Of a stretch of DNA of 64,000 nt, positions 18,400 to 25,449 are shown in pieces. The translations under genes were made by a program, and so were the position numbers. Within the stretch, counting starts at the first letter, position 1. Each line of letters opens with the position of its first letter. Where the stretch lies: contig NZ_LQPS01000051.1 of the NCBI RefSeq assembly GCF_002101885.1, positions 1 through 64,000 on the forward strand, in the 5' to 3' direction. The notes below the pieces were generated by a model. The model saw only the letters and a list, made by a program, of their open reading frames with translations. It did no database searches and was not told the DNA's origin. Source of the stretch: Mycolicibacter senuensis. Its GTDB lineage: Bacteria > Actinomycetota > Actinomycetes > Mycobacteriales > Mycobacteriaceae.

Positions 18400-18435
18400 A
18401 TGACTGGCGGCGCGACTGCGGTGCGGCAGGAATGA
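18400..18435 (+). CDS. Possible 11-residue peptide in the small RNA
   Basis: ATG at 18400 with GGAAGGA 5 nt upstream encodes MTGGATAVRQE and stops with TGA. The good RBS is the only evidence for translation. The peptide has no run of a single amino acid that would indicate attenuation. Confidence 0.35.
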   Translation: MTGGATAVRQE

Positions 18436-18464
18436 GCAGCACTTAGCGCGGCGCCCCATAGGCG

Positions 18465-18517
18465 CGGCGGTCACGGCCCGGAACCTCCCGACCTCGGGCC
18501 GTGATCGCCGTTTTGTT
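18465..18517 (+). terminator. Rho-independent terminator of the small RNA unit
   Basis: 16-bp stem (18465-18480 with 18495-18510, one wobble), 14-nt loop, followed by TTTTGTTT. It is one of the few terminators in the window with a true T tract. Confidence 0.85.
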
Positions 18518-18542
18518 TGCCGGCCAGCTGGGATTACATCCG

Positions 18543-18570
18543 TTGTGCAAACGCAGAAAAACTGTAATAC
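18543..18570 (+). promoter_or_regulatory. Leaderless promoter of fadE8
   Basis: TTGTGC (18543-18548), 16-bp spacer, TAATAC (18565-18570). Six bases separate the -10 box from the ATG at 18577, and there is no RBS, so transcription should start at the start codon. Confidence 0.6.
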
Positions 18571-18576
18571 TCGGTC

Positions 18577-20226
18577 ATGGCCGATACGCATATAGTAACC
18601 AATCAGGTACCGCCCCTGCAGGGCTACAATCCGGCCTCCTCACCTGTCCTCATGGAGGCGCTGATTCGTGAGGGCGGCCAATGGGGGGCCGACGAAGTCG
18701 CTGAGCTCGGCGCCCTCTCCGGCTCCCGGCAGGTGCAGCGCTGGGGTGAACTCGCCGATCGCAACCGGCCGGTCCTGCATACCCACGACGTCGTCGGCAA
18801 CCGCATCGACGAAGTCGAATACGACCCCGCCTACCACGAGTTGATGCGCACCGCGATCGCCCACGGCCTGCATGCCGCCCCGTGGGCCGACCCGCGACCG
18901 GGCGCCCACGTGGTGCGCGCGGCCCAGACCGGGGTGTGGACGGCCGAGCCCGGCCACGTCTGTCCGATCTCGATGACCTATGCGGTCATCCCGGCGCTGC
19001 GCTACAACCAAGAACTGTCCAAGACCTACGAGCCGTTGCTGACCAGTCGGGTCTACGACCCGGTGCTCAAGGTGCCCGAGACCAAGGCCGGCATCACCGC
19101 GGGGATGTCGATGACCGAGAAGCAGGGCGGCTCCGATGTGCGCGCCGGCACCACCCAGGCGGCGCCGAACGCGGACGGCAGCTACACCCTGACCGGCCAC
19201 AAGTGGTTCACCTCCGCGCCGATGTGCGACGTCTTCCTGGTGCTCGCCCAGGCGCCCGGCGGCCTGAGTTGTTTCTTCCTGCCGAGGGTGCTGCCCGACG
19301 GAACACGCAACCGGATGCGGCTGCAACGGCTCAAGGACAAGCTCGGCAACCACGCCAACGCCTCCAGTGAGATCGAGTACGAAGGCGCCACCGCGTGGCT
19401 GGTCGGCGAGGAGGGGCGCGGCGTCTCGGTCATCATCGAGATGGTCAACCTGACCCGGCTGGACTGCGCGCTGGGCAGCGCCACCAGCATGCGGATGGGG
19501 CTGGCTCGCGCCATCTATCACACGCAGCACCGAAAGGCGTTCGGCGACTACCTGATCGACCAGCCGCTGATGCGCAACGTGCTGGCCGACCTGGCGGTCG
19601 AGGCCGAGGCGGCCACCATGGTGACCATGCGAATGGCCGGCGCCACCGACAAGGCGATCCAGGGCGGACCTGAAGGGGACCGCGAGGCGCTGCTGCGCCG
19701 GATCGGCCTGGCGGCCACTAAGTACTGGGTATGCAAGCGCGCCACCGGCCACGCCGCCGAGGCGATGGAGTGCCTGGGCGGCAACGGCTACATCGAGGAC
19801 TCGATGATGCCGCGGCTGTACCGTGAGGCGCCGCTGATGGGCATCTGGGAGGGGTCGGGCAACGTCAGCGCCCTGGACACCCTGCGCGCGTTGGCGACCC
19901 AGCCCGACTCGGTGGCAGTACTCTTCGACGAGCTGGCCGCCTCGGCCGGTCAGGACCGCCGGCTCGACGAACACATCGACGCACTCAAGGCCCAACTGGG
20001 CGACCTCGGCGGTGACCTTCACGCGGCGCAGTATCGGGCCCGCAAGATCGCCGAGGACATCTGCTTGGCACTGCAGGGTGCGCTGCTGGTACGCCACGGC
20101 CACCCGGCCGTCGCCGAGGCATTCCTGGCGACGCGCCTCGACGAACAGTGGGGCGGGGCGTTCGGCACCCTGCCGGCCGGTCTGGATCTGGGGCCGATCC
20201 TCGAGCGTTCGTTGGTGAAAGACTGA
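18577..20226 (+). CDS. fadE8: AidB-like acyl-CoA dehydrogenase FadE8
   Basis: This 549-residue FAD enzyme belongs to the AidB branch of acyl-CoA dehydrogenases, longer than the usual 380-400 residues. Typical motifs are GMSMTEKQGGSDVRAGTT, GHKWFTSAPMCDVFLVLAQ, HRKAFGDYLIDQPLMRNVLADLA and ECLGGNGYIEDSMMPRLYREAP. AidB-type proteins bind DNA and protect against alkylation in E. coli; dehydrogenase activity on lipid acyl-CoAs is inferred from the fold. It begins a cluster with echA4, the PaaX-like gene and echA5, in the order known from Rv0672-Rv0675, and is probably translated from a leaderless message. Confidence 0.9.
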   Translation: MADTHIVTNQVPPLQGYNPASSPVLMEALIREGGQWGADEVAELGALSGSRQVQRWGELADRNRPVLHTHDVVGNRIDEVEYDPAYHELMRTAIAHGLHAAPWADPRPGAHVVRAAQTGVWTAEPGHVCPISMTYAVIPALRYNQELSKTYEPLLTSRVYDPVLKVPETKAGITAGMSMTEKQGGSDVRAGTTQAAPNADGSYTLTGHKWFTSAPMCDVFLVLAQAPGGLSCFFLPRVLPDGTRNRMRLQRLKDKLGNHANASSEIEYEGATAWLVGEEGRGVSVIIEMVNLTRLDCALGSATSMRMGLARAIYHTQHRKAFGDYLIDQPLMRNVLADLAVEAEAATMVTMRMAGATDKAIQGGPEGDREALLRRIGLAATKYWVCKRATGHAAEAMECLGGNGYIEDSMMPRLYREAPLMGIWEGSGNVSALDTLRALATQPDSVAVLFDELAASAGQDRRLDEHIDALKAQLGDLGGDLHAAQYRARKIAEDICLALQGALLVRHGHPAVAEAFLATRLDEQWGGAFGTLPAGLDLGPILERSLVKD

Positions 20227-20241
20227 GGGACAGGCGAATTC

Positions 20242-21177
20242 ATGCGACACCACATCGCCCCGGTTGAGTACGACAACCTGCGGACGATGACCTACGAGGT
20301 CACCGACCGCGTCGCCCGGATCACCTTCGACCGCCCGGAGAAGGGCAACGCCATCACCGCCGACACCCCGCTGGAACTGTCGGCGCTGGTGGAACGGGCC
20401 GACCTGGATCCCAACGTGCACGTGATCCTGGTGTCCGGTCGCGGCGAGGGCTTCTGCGCCGGTTTCGACCTGAGTGCCTACGCCGAGGGGTCGTCGTCGG
20501 CCGGCGGCGAGGGCTACCGGGGCAGCGTGCTGGACGGCAAGGTCCAGGCGGCCAATCACCGTGCCGATCAGCCGTGGGATCCGATGGTCGACTACCAGAT
20601 GATGAGCCGGTTCGTCCGCGGCTTCGCCTCGCTGATGTATGCCGACAAACCGATTGTGGTCAAGATTCACGGCTACTGCGTGGCCGGCGGCACCGACATC
20701 GCCTTGCACGCCGACCAGGTGATCGCCGCGTCCGACGCCAAGATCGGCTACCCGCCGACCCGGGTGTGGGGGGTGCCCGCGGCCGGGTTGTGGGCGCACC
20801 GGCTCGGCGACCAGCGCGCCAAACGCCTACTGCTGACCGGGGATTGCATCACCGGGGCCCAAGCCGCCGAATGGGGCCTGGCCATCGAGGCCCCCGATCC
20901 GGCGGATCTCGACGAGCGCACCGAACACCTGGTGGCGCGCATCGCCGCGATGCCGGTCAACCAGCTCATCATGGCCAAGCTCGCGCTCAACACCGCGCTG
21001 CAGCAACAAGGCGTGGCGACCAGCCGGATGGTCAGCACCGTGTTCGACGGGGTGGCGCGGCACACTCCCGAGGGGCATGCGTTCGTCGCCGACGCGGTGG
21101 CACACGGGTTTCGCGAGGCGGTGCGCCACCGCGACGAGCCGTTCGGGGACCACGGCCGGCGGACCTCGGATGTGTAG
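20242..21177 (+). CDS. echA4: Enoyl-CoA hydratase/isomerase family protein EchA4
   Basis: This crotonase-fold protein has 311 residues. The oxyanion-hole segments are GEGFCAGFDLSAYAEG and HGYCVAGGTDIALHAD. At the place where hydratases carry the first catalytic Glu, the sequence is KIGYPPTRVWGVPAAGLWAH without an acidic residue, so it may not be a simple hydratase. A 50-residue insertion (AEGSSSAGGEGYRG and following) is unusual for crotonases. It starts 15 bp after fadE8 behind GAGGGACAGG and is in the same operon. Confidence 0.9.
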   Translation: MRHHIAPVEYDNLRTMTYEVTDRVARITFDRPEKGNAITADTPLELSALVERADLDPNVHVILVSGRGEGFCAGFDLSAYAEGSSSAGGEGYRGSVLDGKVQAANHRADQPWDPMVDYQMMSRFVRGFASLMYADKPIVVKIHGYCVAGGTDIALHADQVIAASDAKIGYPPTRVWGVPAAGLWAHRLGDQRAKRLLLTGDCITGAQAAEWGLAIEAPDPADLDERTEHLVARIAAMPVNQLIMAKLALNTALQQQGVATSRMVSTVFDGVARHTPEGHAFVADAVAHGFREAVRHRDEPFGDHGRRTSDV

Positions 21178-21182
21178 CGGCC

Positions 21183-21917
21183 ATGACTGACCCAGCTGTG
21201 CGCATGACGGCCCGCTCGGTGGTGCTGTCGGTGCTGCTGGGAGCGCACCCCGCCTCGGCTACCTCTGCTGAACTACTCAATCTCACAGCGGGATTCGGCA
21301 TCAAGGAGACCGCTATGCGGGTGGCGCTCACCCGGCTGGTCGCCGCCGGGGACCTGGTCCGCTCCGCCGGGGGCTACGGGCTCTCCGAACGGCTGCTCGA
21401 GCGCCAGCGCCGGCAGGACGAGGCGCTGAATCCACAGACCCGGCACTGGGGCGGTGGCTGGCTCGCGGCGGTGATCACCAGCATCGGCTGCGACGCCCGA
21501 ACCCGGGCCGCCTTGCGATCCGGTCTGGCAGAGCGGCGATTCGCCGAACTGCGAGAAGGGATCTGGATGCGCCCCGACAATATCGCCGTCGACCTGGGCG
21601 CTGAACTGACCGCACACACCAGGCTGCTCACCGCGCGCGACGACCAGCCGGCCGAACTCGCCGCCAGGCTGTGGGACCTGACCGGGTGGGCGGCGACCGG
21701 CAATGAACTGCTCGCCGCGATCGCCGCCGCCCCCGACGCGGCCGGCCGCTTCATCGTCGCCGCGGCCATGGTCCGCCATCTGCGCCGTGATCCGGTACTG
21801 CCCGCCGAACTGCTCCCGCCGGACTGGCCGGGAGAGCGGATCCGCAGCCGTTACGCGGAGTTCGTCGACGAGGTGGCCGCGCAGCGTGACGCCGGCCGAA
21901 CAGTGGAGGTGCCATGA
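21183..21917 (+). CDS. PaaX-like transcriptional regulator
   Basis: This 244-residue protein starts with a winged-helix domain (SVVLSVLLGAHPASATSAEL, then FGIKETAMRVALTRLVAAGD) and has a PaaX-like central region (QTRHWGGGWLAAVI). The PaaX family represses phenylacetyl-CoA and related catabolic genes and usually senses an acyl-CoA. It starts 5 bp after echA4 and its stop overlaps the echA5 start by 4 bp, so it is part of the fadE8 operon and is the probable local regulator. M. tuberculosis Rv0674 is the positional match. Confidence 0.8.
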   Translation: MTDPAVRMTARSVVLSVLLGAHPASATSAELLNLTAGFGIKETAMRVALTRLVAAGDLVRSAGGYGLSERLLERQRRQDEALNPQTRHWGGGWLAAVITSIGCDARTRAALRSGLAERRFAELREGIWMRPDNIAVDLGAELTAHTRLLTARDDQPAELAARLWDLTGWAATGNELLAAIAAAPDAAGRFIVAAAMVRHLRRDPVLPAELLPPDWPGERIRSRYAEFVDEVAAQRDAGRTVEVP

Positions 21918-22672
21918 ACGTCCGGGTGGAGCGCAGCGGCGCGGTGACCACGGTGATCCTGGACCGGCCCCAGGCGCGCAACGCCGTCGACGGGCCGACC
22001 GCCGCCGCGCTGTACCAGGCCTTCGCCGACTTCGACCGCGACGACTCCGCCGCCGTGGCGGTGCTGTGGGGGGACCACGGAACCTTCTGCGCCGGAGCCG
22101 ATCTCAAGGCGTTCGGCACTGAGAAGACCAATCAGACCCATCGCAGCGGGCCGGGGCCGATGGGGCCGACCCGGATGACGCTGACCAAGCCGGTGATCGC
22201 GGCGGTGAGTGGCTACGCGGTGGCCGGTGGCCTGGAGCTGGCGCTCTGGTGCGACCTGCGGGTCGCCGAGGCCGACGCGGTGTTCGGGGTGTTCTGCCGG
22301 CGTTGGGGGGTGCCGCTCATCGACGGTGGCACGGTGCGGTTGCCCCGGCTGATCGGTCACAGTCGGGCCATGGACATGATTCTGACCGGACGGGCCGTGG
22401 ACGCCGCCGAGGCGCACGCGATCGGGCTGGCCAACCGGGTGGTGCCCAACGGACAGGCCCGCGCCGCAGCCGAGCAGCTGGCCGGCGAACTCGCCGAGTT
22501 CCCGCAACGCTGCCTGCGCTCGGATCGGCTCTCGGCGCTGCATCAATGGGGCATGACCGAACCTCATGCGATGGATGTGGAATTCGGCAGCCTTGCCCGG
22601 GTGGCCGACGAGGCGCGGCGGGGGGCGGGCCGGTTTGCCGGTGGCGCCGGCCGGCACGGCGCCAACGCCTGA
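21914..22672 (+). CDS. echA5: Enoyl-CoA hydratase/isomerase family protein EchA5
   Basis: A 252-residue crotonase. GDHGTFCAGADLKAFGTEK and SGYAVAGGLELALWCDLRVA form the oxyanion hole. The segment FCRRWGVPLIDGGTVRLPRLIG replaces the usual first catalytic Glu region (Glu to Arg-Trp context), so hydratase activity is uncertain. The ATG overlaps the PaaX-like stop (ATGA). The operon ends here; mmpS5/mmpL5, which follow in M. tuberculosis, are absent. Confidence 0.9.
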   Translation: MNVRVERSGAVTTVILDRPQARNAVDGPTAAALYQAFADFDRDDSAAVAVLWGDHGTFCAGADLKAFGTEKTNQTHRSGPGPMGPTRMTLTKPVIAAVSGYAVAGGLELALWCDLRVAEADAVFGVFCRRWGVPLIDGGTVRLPRLIGHSRAMDMILTGRAVDAAEAHAIGLANRVVPNGQARAAAEQLAGELAEFPQRCLRSDRLSALHQWGMTEPHAMDVEFGSLARVADEARRGAGRFAGGAGRHGANA

Positions 22673-22702
22673 GCGCCGCGCGCCCGACCGGACCGCCGCC
22701 GG

Positions 22703-23101
22703 TCAGCGAGCGATGGTGTTGCCCGACCCGCGATCGTCCACCGTCGGCTCGCCGGCGCGGTAGGTGATGGAGTTGTTGAGCCCGGTGATCGTCAGCGACC
22801 TGTCGACCCGCTCGACGGTGATCCGGTTGTCGGCGCCCGCGACGTTCACCGCCTCGCAGCGGCCCCGGACCGTCAACCGGTTGTTGGACCCGGCCACGTT
22901 GAGCGATTTGCCGTCGGCGCAGTCCACCGCCGAGGTCGTTCCGAACGAGCCGTAATCGATGGTGTCGATGTTCGAACTCATCGACAGCCGCTTCGGCGGG
23001 GCCGCATCCGTGGCGTCGTCGCAGCCGGCCAGACCGAGAACCAGACCGAGAACCAGAGTCGTGATCGCGGCGCGCCGTAGCGGTGGCGACCCGCGGGTCA
23101 C
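22703..23101 (-). CDS. DUF3060 lipoprotein
   Basis: This 132-residue protein has a lipoprotein signal (LVLGLVLGLAGC, lipobox LAGC with Cys about residue 27). The mature part is a short beta-repeat domain with recurring asparagines (VAGSNNRLTV, VAGADNRITV, ITGLNNSITY), the pattern of DUF3060. It should be anchored on the outer face of the cytoplasmic membrane; the function is unknown. The GTG start overlaps the TGA of the upstream gene by 4 bp, so the two DUF3060 genes are translationally coupled. Rv0679c/Rv0680c are the likely equivalents. Confidence 0.85.
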   Translation of the reverse strand: MTRGSPPLRRAAITTLVLGLVLGLAGCDDATDAAPPKRLSMSSNIDTIDYGSFGTTSAVDCADGKSLNVAGSNNRLTVRGRCEAVNVAGADNRITVERVDRSLTITGLNNSITYRAGEPTVDDRGSGNTIAR

Positions 23102-23475
23102 GCCGCTACGCGTTGCAGCCGGTTGGTCATCCCCAGCTCACGCCCGCGGTCGAACAGCAACGGGTCGCCGTTGTGGTAGTAGACGGTCTGGTCGTAGCCG
23201 TAGACGGTGACGTCGTTGACGATGGTCTCTGCGATGACGGTGTTCTGCGAGCCCTGCATGGTCACTGCCCAGCAGTTGCCCATCGCGTGAACGGTGTTGT
23301 TGACTCCGTTGATGAACAGCGTGCCGCCGTTGCAGTCCAGCGTGCGCGTCTCGTGCACCCCGTAGACGTGGATGTCGCCGGGCACGGCGTGCGCACTCGG
23401 GGCGCCGCCGGCCAAGCCGCCCGCCATACCGGCCGCGAAGCACAGCAGTGCAGCACCCACCGTGGTCCATTTCAT
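23098..23475 (-). CDS. DUF3060 exported protein
   Basis: This 125-residue protein has a Sec signal peptide (MKWTTVGAALLCFAAGMAGG, cleavage probably after SAHA). The mature domain repeats short strands with NN/QN turns (FINGVNNTVHAMG, TMQGSQNTVIAE, TVYGYDQTVYYHNG), as in the partner lipoprotein. The ATG at 23475 follows GAGAGGGG and is preferred over longer frames reaching 23886, which run through the divergent tetR promoter. Secretion to the envelope is predicted; the function is unknown. Confidence 0.85.
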   Translation of the reverse strand: MKWTTVGAALLCFAAGMAGGLAGGAPSAHAVPGDIHVYGVHETRTLDCNGGTLFINGVNNTVHAMGNCWAVTMQGSQNTVIAETIVNDVTVYGYDQTVYYHNGDPLLFDRGRELGMTNRLQRVAA

Positions 23476-23629
23476 CTGCGTGCCCCTCTCGACGGACGCG
23501 ATCCCGGCAAAGCTTACGTCGAGCCGGCTCGGCCGTAGGCGAGTTCCCCCAACTACCCGTCGATTAGAGTTTTGTGCTGATCTCACGTCCGTCTCCCGTC
23601 CGGCACGCACGCTACGAAGGGCGAACACC

Positions 23630-24259
23630 ATGTCAGCTCGACCAGACCCGTCGTCGACGGGTGGTCGCTCGCGCGCCAACGGCAGGTCGGCGGCGCGGCC
23701 GGTCAGGCTGAGCCGGGACGTGATCGTCAACGCCGCACTGAACTTCCTCGACCGCGAGGGCTGGGACGCCCTGACCATCAATGCGCTGGCCACCCAGCTG
23801 GGCACCAAGGGGCCGTCGCTGTACAACCACGTCCACAGCCTGGGTGACCTGCGCCGCGCGATGCGGATGCGGGTCATCGACGACATCCTCGAGATGCTGA
23901 CCCAGGTCGGCCAGGGCCGCGCCCGCGACGACGCGGTGCTGGTGATGGCGGGCGCTTACCGCAGCTACGCCCACCACCACCCGGGCCGCTATTCGGCGTT
24001 CACCCGGATGCCGTTGGGCGGTGAGGACCCGGAGTACACCGCGGCGGCCACCCGCGCCGCGGCCCCGGTGATCGAGGTGTTGATGTCCTACGGGCTCGAC
24101 GGCGACCGGGCGTTTCACGCCGCCCTGGAGTTCTGGGCGGCCATGCACGGTTTCGTGCTGCTGGAGATGACCGGGGTGATGGACAATGTCGACACCGACG
24201 CGGTCTTCGCCGATATGGTGCGCCGGCTGGCCTCGGGGATGGGCAGCCGCACCGGGTAG
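23630..24259 (+). CDS. TetR-family transcriptional regulator (Rv0681-like)
   Basis: This 209-residue regulator has an N-terminal HTH (LSRDVIVNAALNFLDREGWD, then LTINALATQLGTKGPSLYNH) and a TetR_C-like ligand domain (YRSYAHHHPGRYSAFTRMPL). It is divergent from the DUF3060 pair, with 154 bp between the starts, so it may control them. Position just before rpsL matches M. tuberculosis Rv0681. The effector is unknown. Confidence 0.88.
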   Translation: MSARPDPSSTGGRSRANGRSAARPVRLSRDVIVNAALNFLDREGWDALTINALATQLGTKGPSLYNHVHSLGDLRRAMRMRVIDDILEMLTQVGQGRARDDAVLVMAGAYRSYAHHHPGRYSAFTRMPLGGEDPEYTAAATRAAAPVIEVLMSYGLDGDRAFHAALEFWAAMHGFVLLEMTGVMDNVDTDAVFADMVRRLASGMGSRTG

Positions 24260-24304
24260 CGGCGGCAGGGGACCAGCGGGGTCCGGGGCCTGCGTCCACG
24301 CGCT

Positions 24305-24334
24305 TTGACCTGCCGGAGTGCTGGCGGGTATTGT
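24305..24334 (+). promoter_or_regulatory. Promoter of the str operon (rpsL-rpsG-fusA-tuf)
   Basis: TTGACC (24305-24310), 18-bp spacer, TATTGT (24329-24334). This is the strongest promoter by eye in the window and predicts a leader of about 180 nt. Confidence 0.7.
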
Positions 24335-24348
24335 GGTAGCTCGTGCCT

Positions 24349-24391
24349 GGCCACCGAGGCGCGTTTGGTGACATAACGCGCGCGCCTGGCC
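24349..24391 (+). promoter_or_regulatory. Hairpin in the rpsL leader
   Basis: GGCC plus AGGCGCG (24349-24363) can pair with CGCGCCT plus GGCC (24381-24391), with a 4-nt bulge. It lies 8-50 nt after the predicted transcription start and may stabilise or regulate the mRNA. Confidence 0.4.
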
Positions 24392-24523
24392 TAATTCGCA
24401 TGTCCATTATGCAACGGAGAAATCCGAAGCCGGCCCATGCGACACGCCCGACCGCGGGGTAGCGGTAGGGCACAGGACAGCAGGATTTAGAGAGTTTTGA
24501 ACAGCGATACAGGAAGCCGGTAG

Positions 24524-24898
24524 ATGCCAACCATTCAGCAGCTGGTCCGCAAAGGCCGCCGCGACAAGATCGGCAAGGTCAAGACCGCGGCCCTCAAGGG
24601 CAGCCCGCAGCGTCGTGGCGTGTGCACTCGCGTGTACACCACCACCCCGAAGAAGCCGAACTCGGCGCTTCGCAAGGTGGCCCGCGTCAGGCTGACCAGC
24701 CAGGTCGAGGTAACCGCCTACATCCCGGGCGAGGGCCACAACCTGCAGGAGCACTCGATGGTGCTGGTGCGTGGTGGCCGGGTGAAGGACCTGCCGGGTG
24801 TGCGCTACAAGATCATCCGCGGCTCGCTGGACACCCAGGGGGTCAAGAACCGCAAGCAGGCCCGCAGCCGCTACGGCGCCAAGAAGGAGAAGAGCTGA
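24524..24898 (+). CDS. rpsL: 30S ribosomal protein S12
   Basis: This 124-residue protein of the ribosomal decoding centre carries the universally conserved TTTPKKPNSALRKVARVRL and GGRVKDLPGVRYKIIRG. Lys43 and Lys88, the residues altered in streptomycin-resistant mycobacteria, are both Lys. It ends in KKEKS with a one-base overlap with rpsG. Confidence 0.98.
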   Translation: MPTIQQLVRKGRRDKIGKVKTAALKGSPQRRGVCTRVYTTTPKKPNSALRKVARVRLTSQVEVTAYIPGEGHNLQEHSMVLVRGGRVKDLPGVRYKIIRGSLDTQGVKNRKQARSRYGAKKEKS

Positions 24899-25368
24899 TG
24901 CCGCGCAAGGGTCCCGCTCCCAAGCGTCCGCTGGTTTCCGACCCCGTCTACGGGTCCCAGCTGGTCACCCAACTGGTCAACAAGATCCTGATGGACGGCA
25001 AGAAGTCGCTGGCCGAGCGCATCGTCTACGGCGCGCTGGAGCAGGCGCGGGACAAGACCGGCACCGACCCGGTCGTCACGCTCAAGCGCGCGCTGGACAA
25101 CGTCAAGCCGGCCCTCGAGGTACGCAGCCGCCGCGTCGGTGGTGCCACCTACCAGGTGCCGGTCGAGGTGCGTCCGGAACGCTCGACCACGCTGGCACTG
25201 CGTTGGTTGGTCAGCTTTTCCAAGGCCCGCCGGGAGAAGACCATGGTCGAGCGGTTGGCCAACGAGATCCTGGATGCCAGCAATGGCCTGGGTGCGGCCG
25301 TCAAGCGGCGGGAAGACACCCACAAGATGGCCGAGGCGAACCGGGCCTTCGCGCACTACCGCTGGTAG
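24898..25368 (+). CDS. rpsG: 30S ribosomal protein S7
   Basis: This 156-residue protein organises the 3' domain of 16S rRNA. It starts MPRKGPAPKRPLVSDPVYGS and ends MAEANRAFAHYRW, both typical. The ATG shares its A with the rpsL stop (TGATG), indicating coupled translation. Confidence 0.98.
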   Translation: MPRKGPAPKRPLVSDPVYGSQLVTQLVNKILMDGKKSLAERIVYGALEQARDKTGTDPVVTLKRALDNVKPALEVRSRRVGGATYQVPVEVRPERSTTLALRWLVSFSKARREKTMVERLANEILDASNGLGAAVKRREDTHKMAEANRAFAHYRW

Positions 25369-25449
25369 ACGGGGGCCGGCACCCCGATTGACGGGGCGGG
25401 CCCGGCGACAACAAGCAATCGAAGTTATCGAAAGAGTGGGAAGACTGCT

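Larger units (their letters stand above)
18347..18519 (+). ncRNA. Candidate small RNA (about 170 nt) with its own promoter and terminator
   Basis: The segment lies between end and fadE8, runs from the predicted start at about 18347 to the U-rich tail of a textbook terminator, and carries a 12-codon reading frame with an RBS. A small hairpin (GCGCC 18451-18455 with GGCGC 18461-18465) precedes the terminator. It could be a regulatory RNA, a peptide mRNA, or both. I do not recognise it as a named mycobacterial RNA. In M. tuberculosis lpqP occupies this interval. Confidence 0.5.
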
